From positions 1,550,001-1,614,000 of the forward strand of contig NW_027490108.1 of NCBI RefSeq assembly GCF_050948175.1: DNA of 64,000 bases. Direction: 5' to 3'. The notes under the pieces are model-generated. The model was not told the origin of the DNA and searched no databases. It saw nothing but the letters and a program-made list of their open reading frames with translations. How positions within the stretch are numbered: the stretch's first letter is position 1; each line of letters starts with the position of its first letter. The stretch comes from Xylocopa sonorina (lineage: Eukaryota > Arthropoda > Insecta > Hymenoptera > Apidae). The position numbers and the translations under genes were made by a program. Shown in pieces: positions 1 to 11,450 of this stretch.

Positions 1-612
1 AAACGCCATCCCGATGCATTTATCTGTAAAATTCGCATTCTTTTGATCTGTAGAAACAGATCAACAAAATGCAAAGCGTACAAATTTAGAGCTAACTCAC
101 TTTGAATCGTGGAAATGGTTTACGCCATCGCATTGCAAGGAGAAATAGAACACCATTGCTTTGACACACGGACACTTTAAACCGCCATCCTGTTGCATGG
201 AACTGCATAATTCACATTCATTTCAAGAGCTCCAGCAAATAAGCATAGTGCTATGCATAGAAGATTATAGCTTACTTTCTTCGAAATGTTGAAATGAAAT
301 GCACCATCACATTGCATGCAGCCTTAGAACACCATTGCTTTTGACCAGCAGACACTACGAAGCACCATACCGTGCATGGAACTGTCGAATTCACATTATT
401 TTGATGTGTAGAAGAGGACAAGCATAATGATATGCTTAGAAGATTACAGCTTACTTACTTTGAACCATTGAAATGAGATACGCCATTGCAATGCATGGAG
501 TACTAGAACTCCAATGTGTTAACACGAGGGCACGGTGAAGCGCCATCCCGTTTGAAGGAACTGCAGAGTTCACATCCCTTTGATTTGTAGTAGCATACAA
601 GCTTAATGTTAT
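1..612 (+). repeat. Diverged satellite, ~178-bp monomers
   Basis: About three and a half tandem monomers with recurring blocks: gcgccatcccgttgcatgga, cacattcttttga, agcataatgctatgcataga, ttgaaatgagatgcgccat and cattagaactccattgcttt. Each block returns after roughly 178 bases. Block order matches the reverse complement of the 174-bp array at 45-64 kb, so both belong to one superfamily. Copies differ strongly from each other, which marks an old unhomogenised array edge. Confidence 0.85.
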
Positions 613-860
613 TGAAGGATAATTAAATTATCTTAATTTAAAGGTTAATGAATAATTCTTGTTTCAAATGTTATGTACCTGGAATATTCCAGATTGCGAG
701 CGATACCGAGTGTACGGAATAAATGAGTTTTTCGTGTGAATATTTTAAAACTATGAAGCTGTTGTTCATTAGCATTCTTTGGAGTTATATCTCAGTTGAG
801 AAGAACTGTTTAATGATATACAAAATCTTGTAGTTGTCTTTAGTTAGTAAGTTTCCTACA
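613..860 (+). repeat. 5' LTR of left gypsy element
   Basis: Starts tgaagg and ends cctaca. It aligns to 5004-5234 through shared blocks such as attatcttaatttaaa, gtttcaaatgtta, tggaatattc, cggaataaatgag and tatctcagttga. AATAAA is present in cggaataaatgag and could supply the polyadenylation signal. The LTR is followed by a presumed primer-binding region (ctcaggcgtggtaa) whose tRNA I could not assign. Confidence 0.88.
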
Positions 861-1097
861 ATTTGTGGACCTCAGGCGTGGTAATTATCAAGAGGACATT
901 CTAGCATTAAATCGGATACGTTCTAAAGATTGGAATATTATCGAGTATTTGAAGACAGGACGTTGGAGAAAATTCCTTGAAGGTCTAGAACGTTCGAGAA
1001 GTTATTCATGCGACGTGAGTGCAGTTTGGAGAGATAGTGCGAGAACGAAAATTAAACTTTTGTGTAGAGACAATTCGAGTTTATACGCGAGTATCGA

Positions 1098-2340
1098 GTG
1101 AAAATTTTCACAATGAAAGATTTGAGTAAAATCACAGATACTGCGCTAAAAGAGATATTAATGGAGCATAAACAACCTTCTGCTGGTTCCGCAGCTAAAT
1201 TAATTTCCCGTTTGATGGATGTTGACTCAGACGGAACGTGGATAAATGACAAGCTAAAAGAAGTTCATGAAAAAAATGAGGATCGTGTGTTGATGTATCA
1301 TCAAACGTGCAATCAGCAATGAATTTACTGCAACGAGAAATTGATTTCTTTTCAAAAGAAGAAGAATTAGCACAAGGTGAGTTAGCCACGTTGCGCCTTG
1401 AGTTAGATGCGATGCGAATTCATTCAATTACAGGTTGAGCAACATTTGGAAAATGAGCAGCGAAGATCGACGCGTAATTTTCGAAGTGAACAATATGATG
1501 TTGATAGTGGCGGTGACAATCTCTTGGCATTGAATAATGGCAATGAATGCAGTGTTTTATCTCAATTTAGTTAGCCGCGAACGAATATTTCGGCAGTTTC
1601 AAATTTACTTCGTAAATTTTATGGTAAATCTAGTGATAGTGAAATTTGGGGGAAGCAGATCAAATTGTTGTAGACGATATATAAATTGGAAGATGACATT
1701 GCACGATTACTTATCGGTATGCGACTGAAGGGAAAAGCACTTGAATGGTTTCATCCTAAACCAGAATATATAACTATGCCATTCAACCGACGCAGGAAGA
1801 ATTAAAAGTTACGTTTTATCATCCACAAAGCAAAATTGAAATAAGCAAGGAATTTGACGGGCGATTATGGAAGAGGAACGACACATTTCATGAATATTTT
1901 CACGAGAAGATGATTCTTCGAAGTCGAGTACCAATCAACGACCATGAAATGCTTGAATACCTGATTGACGGCATCCCCAATGAAATGCTCCGGAACCAGG
2001 CCCGTATTCAACAGTTTACAACAACCGATCAACTTTCGATAACGTTTGAAAAGGTAATTCTTCGAGATCAAGGTTTGTTGGGTGTGCAGATGTCAACAAA
2101 GTTTGAGAAGTGTGAAGACAGTTTCGATAGAAATGAACGAAAGGAGGTAGTCAATGTGGGTGAGATAAGCGAGTTTACCGGTAATATTGTACGATGTTAT
2201 AGTTGTGGTGGGCACGATCATATTAGCGTGAATTGTCTGACGAAAGATCGTGGTGTAAAATATTTTATATGTCAAGAACGTGTACATATTGCGTCAAATG
2301 TCCCAAGAAATTTAAAGCGAGTGAAAGGAGCTGCGTGACA
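1098..2340 (+). pseudogene. gag: Gypsy gag remnant with SAP-like N-terminus and CCHC knuckle
   Basis: Gag binds element RNA and builds the particle. Coding similarity starts at the ATG at 1113 or just upstream. The first segment (1098-1322) reads like a SAP-type helix-extended-helix (ALKEILMEH then AKLISRLMD), followed by a frameshifted continuation near 1319-1437. The segment 1910-2338 carries a capsid-like region and an intact CX2CX4HX4C knuckle at 2195-2236 (CYSCGGHDHISVNC). The second knuckle is degraded here (its last Cys is lost), while the right copy still has both. Multiple stops and frame changes make this non-functional. Confidence 0.8.
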
Positions 2341-2371
2341 TTAGGAGTATCGTACCGAAATTATCTCAAAA

Positions 2372-2575
2372 ATGTTTTACTTAACGGATGCGAAAATCAA
2401 AGCATTAATGGATTCAGGAAGTGATTTTAGTTTAATTCGCACAGACGAGTATATTAAGCTTGGTTCTCCGCAATTACGATGCAATGAATTACTTTTCAAA
2501 GGTTCAAGGAATAATACAACATTAGGTGAGTTTCAAGCAGAATCTCTGATACCATTGTTCGACACAAGCTGTTAA
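2372..2575 (+). pseudogene. Gypsy aspartic protease remnant
   Basis: The retropepsin cleaves the element polyprotein. The catalytic D-S-G is encoded at 2410-2418 inside ALMDSGSDFSLI, the usual hydrophobic-D-[ST]-G context. The frame closes at 2573 just before a junction that marks the left end of the deletion in the right-arm copy. Sequence after 2575 continues toward RT with several stops. Confidence 0.75.
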
Positions 2576-2886
2576 TAGGAACGAATTTCTTAAATGTAAC
2601 CGATGTCAGCATTAAAGGTGCTAAAGTAAACATTCGTCCATTACCGAAAGTAACGCGCGAAATTGTTGAAAGAGAAAATATTATACCAGAAATATTTAAA
2701 ATAGATGTAACGAGTGACGTGTTATAAGTAAATCAAGTTGATGTGACTCATGTATTAGATCCTAATTAGTGAGTGACGATAGAATCTATCGTGTTAGTAA
2801 TTACAAGCCAAGCAAAACCTTTGAACGTGAAATTGCAATGAATTTAATATTGAAAGGCGATATCTGTATATTAATCGGCGATACAA

Positions 2887-3704
2887 TTGCCAGCGTTGCA
2901 AAAAGAGATTGTTAATGCGCAGATAGAACAGTGGATAGCGGCTGGAGTCGCTCAGTTATCTACTTCTGATTATGCGAGTCCGGTTGTTCTCGTTCGGAAG
3001 AAAAATGATTCGTTTAGATTATGTGTGGATTATCGACAAATTAAGAAGAAGATTCTTAAAGATAGGTATCCGTTACAATTGATTGAAGATCAATTAGATT
3101 TGTCACAAGTCGCGCGCATTTTCAGTACTCTTGACTTGAAAAACGGTTTCTTTCACGTGCGATAGGATAAAGCAAGTCGAAAGTATACAGCATTTATTGC
3201 ACCAGATGATCACTATGAATTTTTACGAGTCCCTTTTGATTCATGTAATTCTCCAGCAGTTTTTCAAAGATTTATAAATACCATATTTAGAGATCTTATT
3301 TGAGAGAGAATAGTTTTAGCATACATAGATGATTCGATTATTTCATGAAATGATATTGAAAGTGGGATCAAAACTCTTGAAAGCCTTTGAATTATAGCGA
3401 GCGGAGCAGGCTTAATATTTTGTTGGGAAAAGTGTTGTTTTTTGCAAACTTTTGTCGAATTCCTCGGGAATGTAATCAACAATGGTTATGTTCGCCCCTC
3501 ACTAAAACTGATACAGTCCGGCGATTTCCAGAGCCGACAAATGTTAAACAAATACAAAGTTTTCTTGGACTTATCTGGTATTTTCGTAAATTTATTCATG
3601 AATACCCTGTAATTGCGCGACCTTTATCTAACCTTCTGCAAGCGAATGTTAGTTCTGTTTTCGAACGTCTGAAATGGAAGCATTCATATGACTTAAACTT
3701 TTAG
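2887..3704 (+). pseudogene. pol: Gypsy reverse transcriptase remnant
   Basis: The first open part (2887-3165) has fingers/palm motifs SPVVLVRKKNDSFRLCVDYR and FSTLDLKNGFFHV. The catalytic box reads Y-I-D-D at 3322-3333 (gypsy elements often have YIDD or YVDD), past in-frame stops at 3165 and about 3301. The connection region is visible in another frame at 3530-3640 (IQSFLGLIWYFRKFI). At least two stops and one frame change inactivate it. The whole RT is absent from the right-arm copy. Confidence 0.88.
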
Positions 3705-3739
3705 TGAGTGAGAAACCAATGGTGAATGTGTATCAAATA

Positions 3740-4020
3740 GAAGTAGAGATGGAGTTGCATACAGATGCTTCTGCGTTAGGGTACGGAGCGATTTTATTTC
3801 AAAGATTAACGAAGATCAACCTTTTCAGCCTGTATATTATTTTCTAGTGGTAGGACAACTTCTGCTGAATCTAAATACAGTAGCTATAAACTTGAAGTTT
3901 TAGCAATGGCAAAAGCATTGAAGAAATTAGGAGTTCATTTATTAGGAATTTCGTTTGTTATTGTTACTGATTGCCGAGCTTTTACTCTTACAATGAATAA
4001 AAAATATCTCTGTGTGTGAG
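3740..4020 (+). pseudogene. Gypsy RNase H remnant
   Basis: The motif HTDASALGYGAIL near 3757-3795 is the conserved gypsy RNase H start with its catalytic Asp. A later block (ESKYSSYKLEVLAMAKAL) matches the usual Y-x-x-x-E-LE-x-LA helix, and IVTDCRAFTLTMN contains the second T-D. A frameshift lies between the first and second blocks. Confidence 0.75.
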
Positions 4021-4061
4021 TTTCGTGATGGGCATTATCGTTAGGAGAATTTGATTACCGG

Positions 4062-4934
4062 ATAGAGCCTCGTCCAGGAAACAACATGATACATGTAGAT
4101 GCGCTTAGTAGAAATCCTCCTCCTACAAATTTCCTAATTGGTGAATCTGATGCAAGTCTTACAGCACGTTTGTATAAAACACAGGAAGAATATGAGACTG
4201 TAATGAAACTTCGAGATTTGGTACTACAAAACAAGACGAATGATTATGTTCTACGGGGAAATTTTCGGTACAGAAAGTCTGGAGGTTCAACTAGTAGTGT
4301 CATGTCGGATGCAGATACATGAAATAAGGCAATAAGGAAATAAGGAAAAAGTCAAGACTGAAGCTATCGTACGTAAAGGTTATTGGATTCCAAATCTTCG
4401 GCAGCAAGTTGGAAAGGTGGTAAGAAATTGTGTTGCATGCATCTTAGCCGAAAGGATACAGGGAAAGTAGGAGTGTAATTTAAATACGATTGAAAAGTGA
4501 AGTATTCCTTTTGATACATTTCATATCGATCATCTTGGATCACTGCCATCAACAAAAAAAAAGGTATCAGTACATATTTGTAGTGGTAGATGCTTTTACA
4601 AAATTTACATGGCTCTATGCTACAAGATCTACTACTACAGCTGAAGTTTTGTCACGCCTGAAGAAGCAAGCGTGACTTAGCTGCACCTAAGCTCTGCGAG
4701 TGATGTAAGCATTTAGATGTAGATCAACAATGTTTGAAATTAACAATACATCGAAGTATTGGTACGTCACCATTTCATTTTCTCTCTGGGACACATTCAC
4801 GTCTTAAAGGTCATCTTGGCATCCGTTTTACGCAATCAACAATTTGTAGTTCGAAAGGTAGGGGAAGGAGAAGGACCCCTACAAACATCTACGTCAGCAG
4901 ATTCTATGAAATTGTGGATCGAAGATATGTATGA
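4062..4934 (+). pseudogene. Gypsy integrase remnant with internal deletion
   Basis: RIEPRPGNNMIHVDALSR marks the usual RNase H/integrase linker (about 4062-4110). A CX2C-like pair (NCVAC) near 4428-4442 is what remains of the HHCC zinc domain. The core starts around 4506 (FDTFHIDHLG, VVVDAFTKFTWLYATRS) and breaks at about 4675. The sequence then jumps to the C-terminal part (SPFHFLSGTHSRL). The missing piece, with the NGQAER motif, survives in the right copy at 39777-40030. Stops are present. Confidence 0.8.
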
Positions 4935-5003
4935 TATTTATCTCAAATCGAAGACGATATGAATGAAGGCATTCTGAACGAATGTTCATGCAGGGCGGCC
5001 GAG

Positions 5004-5234
5004 TGAAGGCTAACGAAATTATCTTAATTTAAAAACTAATCAATAATTCAAGTTTCAAATGTTAGGTGCGTGGAATATTCTAGAATGTGCGGAATAAATG
5101 AGATTTCGTGTGTATGTTTTAAAACGATGCAGCAGTTATTCATTAGCAGTCCATGGAGTAATATCTCAGTTGAAAGGAACTATTTAATGATTTAAAAAAC
5201 CTTGCAATTGTCTGTAATTAATGAGTTTCCTACA
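5004..5234 (+). repeat. 3' LTR of left gypsy element
   Basis: Starts tgaagg and ends cctaca, like the 5' LTR. It is shorter by small deletions, for example loss of gcgagcgataccgagt between the tattc and gtgcggaataaatgag blocks. It is followed by the ttat target duplication and resumed satellite. Confidence 0.88.
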
Positions 5235-5652
5235 TTATGCATAGAAGATTACAGCTTATTAAGATCTATACGTACAAATGAAATGCACAGTCGCATTGCA
5301 TGGAGCATTAGAACTCCATGGTTTTGACAAGAAGACACTATGAAACGCTACCCTGTTGCATGGAACTGTAGAATTCAGATTCTTTTGAAGTGCAGAGGCA
5401 GATAAGCATAATGCTATCCATAGAAGATTACAGCTTACTTACTTCGAATTGTTGACATCAGGTGGGCCATTGCAATGCATGGTGCTTTTTAGAACACCAT
5501 TTATTTGCCACACAGACACTGTGAGGCGCAATTAAGTTGCAAGGAACTCTAGCATTTACTTTCTCTTAAAATTCAGATAAGCATAATGCTATGCATCGAA
5601 GTATACTCCTTACTTACCTCGATACGATGAAATGCTATGCACCATCGTATTG
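5235..5652 (+). repeat. Diverged satellite between gypsy and piggyBac-like insertions
   Basis: Same superfamily and orientation as 1-612. It resumes with ttatgcatagaagattacag directly after the LTR and ends at a hairpin-like boundary where the piggyBac-like element starts. Confidence 0.85.
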
Positions 5653-8004
5653 TGATAACGCGGGTTTTTGAGTATGTCACTTGAGCGCTAGCCCCGCGAA
5701 AACGTGGGTTTCTGAGTCTGACGCTTGTGCGCTGATCCCACGATGATGTGCAATTTTTTTGCTGGTTTGAGTATCTTGTACATCGATTTGTATGTACTTG
5801 CCATGGTTATGTCGATCTTCATTTTTTATGCCCAAAATATAAAACTTATACGATAGTTTAGAAACAATCAAAGCAAGAATTATTCTGGAACAGTTCATTC
5901 CATAGTCATTTTCTGTTTCGTACGCTTACGCTTCTAGTTTACCAGTATAACAAGGTTTATTATTTTGTAACTTTTTACCCACATAATATGAGTGATATTA
6001 TTGATGAGTATATTGCTGACTCTCTATCCTACATTCGGTATATTCAGAAGATTCTGATATAAAAGTCGAGGACAGCGATAGTGATGTGGGTTCAAGAATA
6101 AGATTAAGAGCCATTTCACTACAGCATTCAAGCGATTCCGATGATTCCATCGATTGTGTCAGATGTTGATAAAATTCCTACCGCATCAGATTTTACAGGT
6201 GTGTCAGGCCCAAAAATTTTTCCTATTGATAAGAAAAGCGTAAAAGAAATCGTCGAATTGTTTATTGGCAATGATTTGTTTCAATTAATGATCAATGAAT
6301 CCAACATGTTTTACCAGAAAGATAAGGACAAGATGAGCGAGAGGAAAAAATATCAAAGTGATGTGATATTACTCTAGCCGAGAAGAAAAAATTTCTTGGT
6401 ATAATTATAATGATGGGTCAGATAAAGAAAGATGTAAGAAATAATTACTGGTTCTCCGAATTTTACATGAGAACACCATCGTTCTCCACAATAATGCCAT
6501 GCAAGAGATTTCGCCAGATTTGTAGGATGTGGCATTTTTCAAAGAATCAAACAATAAACGATTCTAATAAGCTCGCTAAGATTCAGGCCATTTTGAGCTA
6601 CTTATTAGATAAATTTAAATCTGTATACACACCCAGGAAAGAACTTTCGCTTGATTAATCCATTATTCCATGGCGTGGAAAATTGTCTATAAAAACATAC
6701 AATCCGGCAAAAATAATAAAGTACGGCCTACTTTGCCGTATGCTTTGCGAAGCTAGAACCAGATATGTTACCAATATAGAAATGTACTGTGCGGAAGGCA
6801 ATAAATTGGGCCAGATATATTATTAGTATTATGTCATTATTAAGTATTATGTCATTACTTGATAAAAATATATGTTTGAGACACCACTTATACATGGACA
6901 ACTAGTATAATAGCTTTAAAACTGCAGAATTGCTCATGATAAATGGTACAGGAGTTTGTGGTACAATTAGAGTAAATAGGGGTGTTCCTGAGTCTTTACT
7001 GCATTTCAGATTGAAAACTGGAGATTATAAATGTAAAAGAATGGGTGAAGTTATAGTAAAGGCGTGGAAGCCGGAACAGAATGTCGTACACATGGTTTCC
7101 ACGATACATTCGGGAAAATTAATTAAAACAAATAAAATACACAGGAAAACAAAACAAGAAATTATAAAACCTTATTCCGTCATAGAATATAATAAATATA
7201 TGATGGCTGCAGATTTGGCAGATCATTATTTATCATATTATTCCATCATGAGAAAAACGGTGAACTGGACAAAGAAGACAGTCTTGTTTCTTTTAAATTG
7301 CGCACTGTTTATTGCATTTAGATTATATATTGAATTGAATGGCAACATTATAAAATATAAACAATTTTTACATATTGATAGACGTTCTTGGATCGAGGGA
7401 AACGCAAATATACAAGATGTACTAACTGATACCTCTATTACTACTCTTTCTAACAATTCAAGTACTTCTGTACATATTCCTACACCTCGCACACCAATAT
7501 TTGACAGCCCCAGGGACTTTCGGATCATATGACGAATAATAAAGTTACCAGAATTTTTGGATAAGGGAAAAAACTGATTCGTACGACGTCCTTTAAAGTT
7601 TGCTCTGCTGGTAAAAAAAGAAGCGAAAGCAACTTTATGTGTGCTGAATGCATAGTACTTTCACATCTTGGACATTGTAAATACTTGCTTCAAGTATTAA
7701 AACATTTGCCTTCTGTTTACGTTATGTATATGCATTAATCCACCATGAAATAAGAAACTGTACTTTTCTCCATTAATATAAATTAAAAATTTCCATCTTC
7801 TTTTTCTAATTACCGTTAAATTGTATATGATGAATATGCAAATAAAATGTTCTATTTAACAAAAATATATAACGTTTTAAATATTTTATTTCGTTATTCA
7901 GTGACCTAAAACAAACGAATATGACCGGCGGGGAACTGGGATTTAAGATGCCAATTCGTTGCAGGTGCTCAGGCTTCAAATGTCTCTTAGGTCGCCGCTT
8001 ATCA
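5653..8004 (+). mobile_element. piggyBac-like DNA transposon, decayed
   Basis: A block of about 2.35 kb interrupts the satellite and encodes a broken piggyBac-family transposase. The proposed ends are tgataacgcgg on the left and ccgcttatca on the right, an imperfect terminal inverted repeat. No clear TTAA target duplication remains and about 110 bases of satellite appear lost, so the boundaries are approximate. Two subterminal imperfect hairpins (5659-5698 and 5701-5742) repeat the same module. The right inverted-duplication arm has uninterrupted satellite at the equivalent site, so this insertion came after the duplication. Confidence 0.75.
6141..7740 (+). pseudogene. piggyBac-family transposase remnant
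   Basis: The family cuts and pastes DNA with a DDD RNase H-like core. The N-terminal part (6141-6377) has the usual acidic/hydrophobic lead and ETN-like NESNMFYQ. The segment 6410-6658 ends in ELSLD, whose D corresponds to the first catalytic Asp, followed by a stop and SIIPWRGKLSIKTYNPAKI, the family signature. After a deletion near 6830-6930 the C-terminal half is open over 200 codons (6930-7532): GTIRVNRGVPES, VVHMVSTIHSGK, YNKYMMAADLADHY and YSIMRKTVNWTKK match the conserved distal core. A Cys-rich tail (CSAGKKRSESNFMCAEC, then HLGHC) follows in another frame at about 7590-7680. Inactive. Confidence 0.88.
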
Positions 8005-8960
8005 ATGCATTAAGCGTAATGCTATGCATAAAAGATTACACCTTTCATTCTTTGAATGGTTGGAATGATATGCACAATCCCATTACATGGAACTGTATAA
8101 TTCACATTCTTTTGAGGTGTAGAAGCAGATGAGCATAATGCTATTCATAGAAGAACACAGCTTACTTACTTTGATACAATGAAATGAGGTGCGCCATCGC
8201 ATTGCATAGTACATTAGAAGTCTATTGTATTGACACCCAGACACTATAAAGCGCCATCCGGTTGCATGGAACTGTATAGTGCATATTCTTTGGAGGAATT
8301 GAAGGAGCTAAGCATAATTCTATACATACAGAATTAAACCTTGATTGCTTTGAAAGGCTGAAATGAGATGTGCTATCGCATTGCGTGGAATATTAAACTC
8401 TATTGCTTTGACACGCAGATACTATGAATTGCCACCCCGCTGAATGTAACTGTAAAATTGACATTCATTTGTGAAGCAAAGCAGATAAGTGTAGCGCTAA
8501 GCATGGAGGATTACAGCTTACTTACTTTGGAACGACAGAATGAGATGCACCACCGCATTGCATGGAGCATTACAACGTCATTACTTTCGCACGCAAACAC
8601 TATGAAGCGACAGCCTCTTGCATGCATCTGCATAATTCACATTCTTTTGAAGAACTAAAGCAGATAAGCATAATGTTATGAATAAAAGAATGCAGCTTAC
8701 TTACTATGAAACACTGAATTGGAATGCACCATGGCATTGCGTGTAGCATTAGAACAGTACTGTATTAACAAGCAGACATTGTGAAGGGCCAGCCTGCTGC
8801 ATGGAAGTATAGATGTCACAATCTTATCAAATATAGAAGTAGATATGGATAGCGATGTGCATGGAACGTTACAGATTACTTATTTTGAAATAATGAAATG
8901 AGACACGCTATCGCATGGCATGAAGCATTAGAACTCTATTGCATCGATACTTATGAATCC
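8005..8960 (+). repeat. Diverged satellite, plus orientation
   Basis: About five monomers with the same blocks as 1-612 (agcataatgctatgcat, ttgaaatgagatgc, cattagaac). It is counterpart to part of 37785-38994 in the right arm. It ends where the orientation flips near 8960. Confidence 0.85.
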
Positions 8961-9190
8961 TATGAATCCTACAGTTGCTCGCAATGTAATGGCGTTTCGC
9001 AGTGTCTGCGTGCCAATGCATTAGAGTTCTAATGCATCATGCAACACAACAGCCCATCTAAAGAGATTCAACGATTCAAGGTAAGTTATTTGCAATGTTC
9101 TATGCACTGCATTATCCTTATCTGCTTCTGCTCCTGAAAGGAATGGGAGTTCTACAAATTCATGCAACGGTATAGCCTTCTAAGTAACCA
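8961..9190 (-). repeat. Satellite in reversed orientation
   Basis: From about 8965 the blocks read as reverse complements (gcgtttcgcagtgtctgcgtg, gcattagagttctaatgc, cttatctgcttctg), opposite to the preceding 950 bases. The flip forms a head-to-head junction with no visible insertion. Confidence 0.75.
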
Positions 9191-9744
9191 TTCCACACAT
9201 GAGCCTGTGTGCACCCCCAGTATCAACCCTTGGACTCAGGCAACCTGCCATGCTCGCCTGCAGAACCGGCAACAGGCAGCGTTCACGCAAGCACTTCTGC
9301 ACGCGCTCACAAGCACCAAGTACCGCTGTGTCACTCGGACCGACCAGTATACATGGCTCGTTCAGACCAGGCATCGCTGTTTAACTCTCACCAACGAGCA
9401 CTACTGTCTCAGTCGTACTAATGAGTATATCTGCCTCACTCGCACCAAAGATGAACACACTTGTCTACCTCGCACGGGGGATTCCGTCCTGCTAACAGCC
9501 GCGCAGCCGCAGCCCATCACCTCAATGGGGACCCTTCCAGTTCAGGGAGCTGACTTTACCTGAACCTGTATTCTAGTTTTAAGCCTCTTGCATATATATC
9601 CGGACTCATGTATTGCTACATATAAGAATTCATAAATCCATGTTACACACGTTATGAATGTAAGACACGAACAACACACGTAATTGTAAGTTCATGCTGT
9701 ACTAGTTCAGTATACTATTTCATATGTTAAAGGCGAAAGACGCG
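9191..9744. other. Non-satellite spacer, partly LTR-like, unidentified
   Basis: The block is moderately GC-rich to 9560 and then AT-rich. It includes a tandem repeat of about 27 bp (9280-9474) and a TATA-like stretch (gcatatatatccggactc). The right arm has a counterpart at 37461-37784. A 133-codon open frame at 9162-9563 starts in satellite and runs through the minisatellite. I see no domain in it and do not call it a gene. Confidence 0.45.
9280..9474 (+). repeat. Degenerate ~27-bp minisatellite
   Basis: Six or so degenerate copies of a unit like ctcactcgcaccaacgagta. Translated in one frame they give alternating blocks such as RCLTLTNEH, YCLSRTNEY and ICLTRTKDEH, so the period is 27-30 bases and stays in frame. 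Only the last part is retained in the right arm (around 37740-37770). Confidence 0.5.
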
Positions 9745-10084
9745 CCGCTAGCCTCACCTCGATACGCGAGTTCCCACTCGCTGGACCACATGCTTTCATA
9801 ATTTTTCAAGTAAATATTTCAAATTGGTACAAATATTATATTAATACATATTTTATATTTTAGTTAATTCAAAATACAATATCTCTTATCTATCTAATAA
9901 TTATCTATCTAATTTCATATCATTTCATGATGTTTTAATTAAATATTTGAAACTGGTTTATATAATTATACTTATCATAGGTTTTAGTTACTTAAAAATG
10001 GATCATCCGCTCCAAACGAAAATAAATATCTATATGTTATATAAGTCGATCATTTATTTGGTTTGCCCCAGTTCGCTTTCTTTC

Positions 10085-10700
10085 CATCGAGGCTTGCAAA
10101 TCCGTCTTCGTTGTTCTTGAAATTCGTACTTTGGAAGGTAAGTAGTATGTATTGATGGTCCGACGCTGAAAATATCTCAAACAGTTCTGCTTTACTCAAC
10201 TCAGCGTATATACAACCTCCTATCAACGTTATGTCTATTTTTTATTTGTTTTGGTTCTTAAAGTATGTATAGCCTTCTTTCGGATTCGTCGCGATTAGGT
10301 CGTTTCTTCGAGCCACTTTGATAATCTTTTCCTCTCTATGGTTGTTCTTCTTACTACCCCTGATTACCGATTTTTCGTTCAGGTCACCAGCGATTATTTT
10401 TCTGCTTGCTTTCTTTCCCTTTTCTATGTTAACCTCAGTTTCGGTTATATATTCTTCGATTGCTTTCCGTTCCTGTTCGGCGAGAAGTAGCAACTTCTAA
10501 CTTTTGTTTCTTCGAACATAAACGGTACCGGTCGACGAGTACGTGGTGCCATATGTGCAACATTTTCGATTAACGCCGGTTATCCATATCGGAGCGTCAC
10601 CGTTCTACAGTCAGTATTCTTACATTTTCTGCATGATTTCTTGCGCAATTCGGCATCTGTTCAGATCGATTTGTGGGACTTTCAATTCCATATTCATTTC
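10085..10700 (-). pseudogene. LINE ORF2 endonuclease remnant
   Basis: The endonuclease nicks the target for target-primed reverse transcription. The open segment 10242-10493 contains IIAGDLNEKSVIRGS, the conserved GDFNA-like metal-binding region, and RRNDLIATNPKEGYTYF. Just after a frame change come IDITLIGG and EIFSASDHQYI, where S-D-H is the terminal catalytic motif. The frame then reads on for roughly 25 codons and stops near 10085, with no RT motif anywhere downstream. Confidence 0.7.
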
Positions 10701-10713
10701 TCGTTTTTTTCTA

Positions 10714-11450
10714 TCAAGGCCTTTCTGTAGACCGGACAATTAAAGCTCCGGTAACGTATCTGGTGTACGGATTGTTTCTTCCTGCCTCGCTACAAATGAT
10801 ACATTTCGATTTGTTCGCGATGCAATCAATCATCGTATGATTCTGGAATCCGCATCTTCTGCAGGTTTCCTTATTATCCTTGACTTCTTCGCAATTTCTA
10901 CCGATATGTCCCAGTTTATGGCACTTGCAGCATCTCTCTACTCTTGGTGGCACTTAGCAGGGACAAGAGGTCAATGCTGTTCTGAGTAGTTTTACCTTCT
11001 TCTGCTCGTTGCTGTATTTCTGTTCACATTCAACTAACGCGAATTGGTAGCCTTTCCACTTTTGTTTTAACAACTTGACGTTTATACCGCCATGCTTTCC
11101 TTCGATTTCATTCAATGTTCGTCTTATGTTCTCCTTTATTCCTTCTCTGGTAATCCAACGGGTATATGTCCCTTAGTTGGGACATTATACTCGCACTCGT
11201 AGGCTTTATACCGAATCCTTTTTTCAGAAATCCTTTTACCTCCATTACTTTGTTCTCTACACCTGCTTTCTTGTTAAACTCCAGAATTATATCTCCCACT
11301 CCCGATTTTCTTGCGTCATCTTTTTGTATTTCTGTCATTTTTTCTGCGTTTCCTCATCTCGTAGCTTGTCCTCGAATGCTTCCTGCTCCTTTAATTGCTT
11401 CATTTTTTTTCTGTAAACGTTCGCCACTAGTTTCATCAAGTGTTTGATGT
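10714..11450 (-). pseudogene. LINE ORF1 (gag-like) remnant with CCHC knuckles
   Basis: ORF1 proteins of this group bind RNA and act as nucleic-acid chaperones. The minus-strand frame 10714-10953 has CX2CX4HX4C knuckle 1 (CCKCHKLGHIGRNC, first Cys counted as the second C), knuckle 2 (CRRCGFQNHTMIDC) and a damaged third (CIICSEAGRNN). Upstream at 11108-11338 a frame with SASIMSQLRDIYPLDYQRR is the central ORF1 region, and it is frameshifted relative to the knuckles. The right-arm copy keeps ORF1 more continuous. Confidence 0.7.

Larger units (their letters stand above)
613..5234 (+). mobile_element. Gypsy-type LTR retrotransposon, decayed (left copy)
   Basis: Two LTRs of about 248 and 231 bp (TG...CA ends) flank remnants of gag, protease, reverse transcriptase, RNase H and integrase in Ty3/gypsy order (integrase last). 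The 4-bp target duplication ttat (609-612 and 5235-5238) restores the satellite motif when the element is removed, so the insertion went into the satellite. A G-rich tract (gcagggcggccgag) lies just before the 3' LTR where the polypurine tract is expected. Every reading frame is interrupted. About 240 bases of the integrase core are missing relative to the right copy (38995-42053), which sits at the homologous satellite site. Confidence 0.9.
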
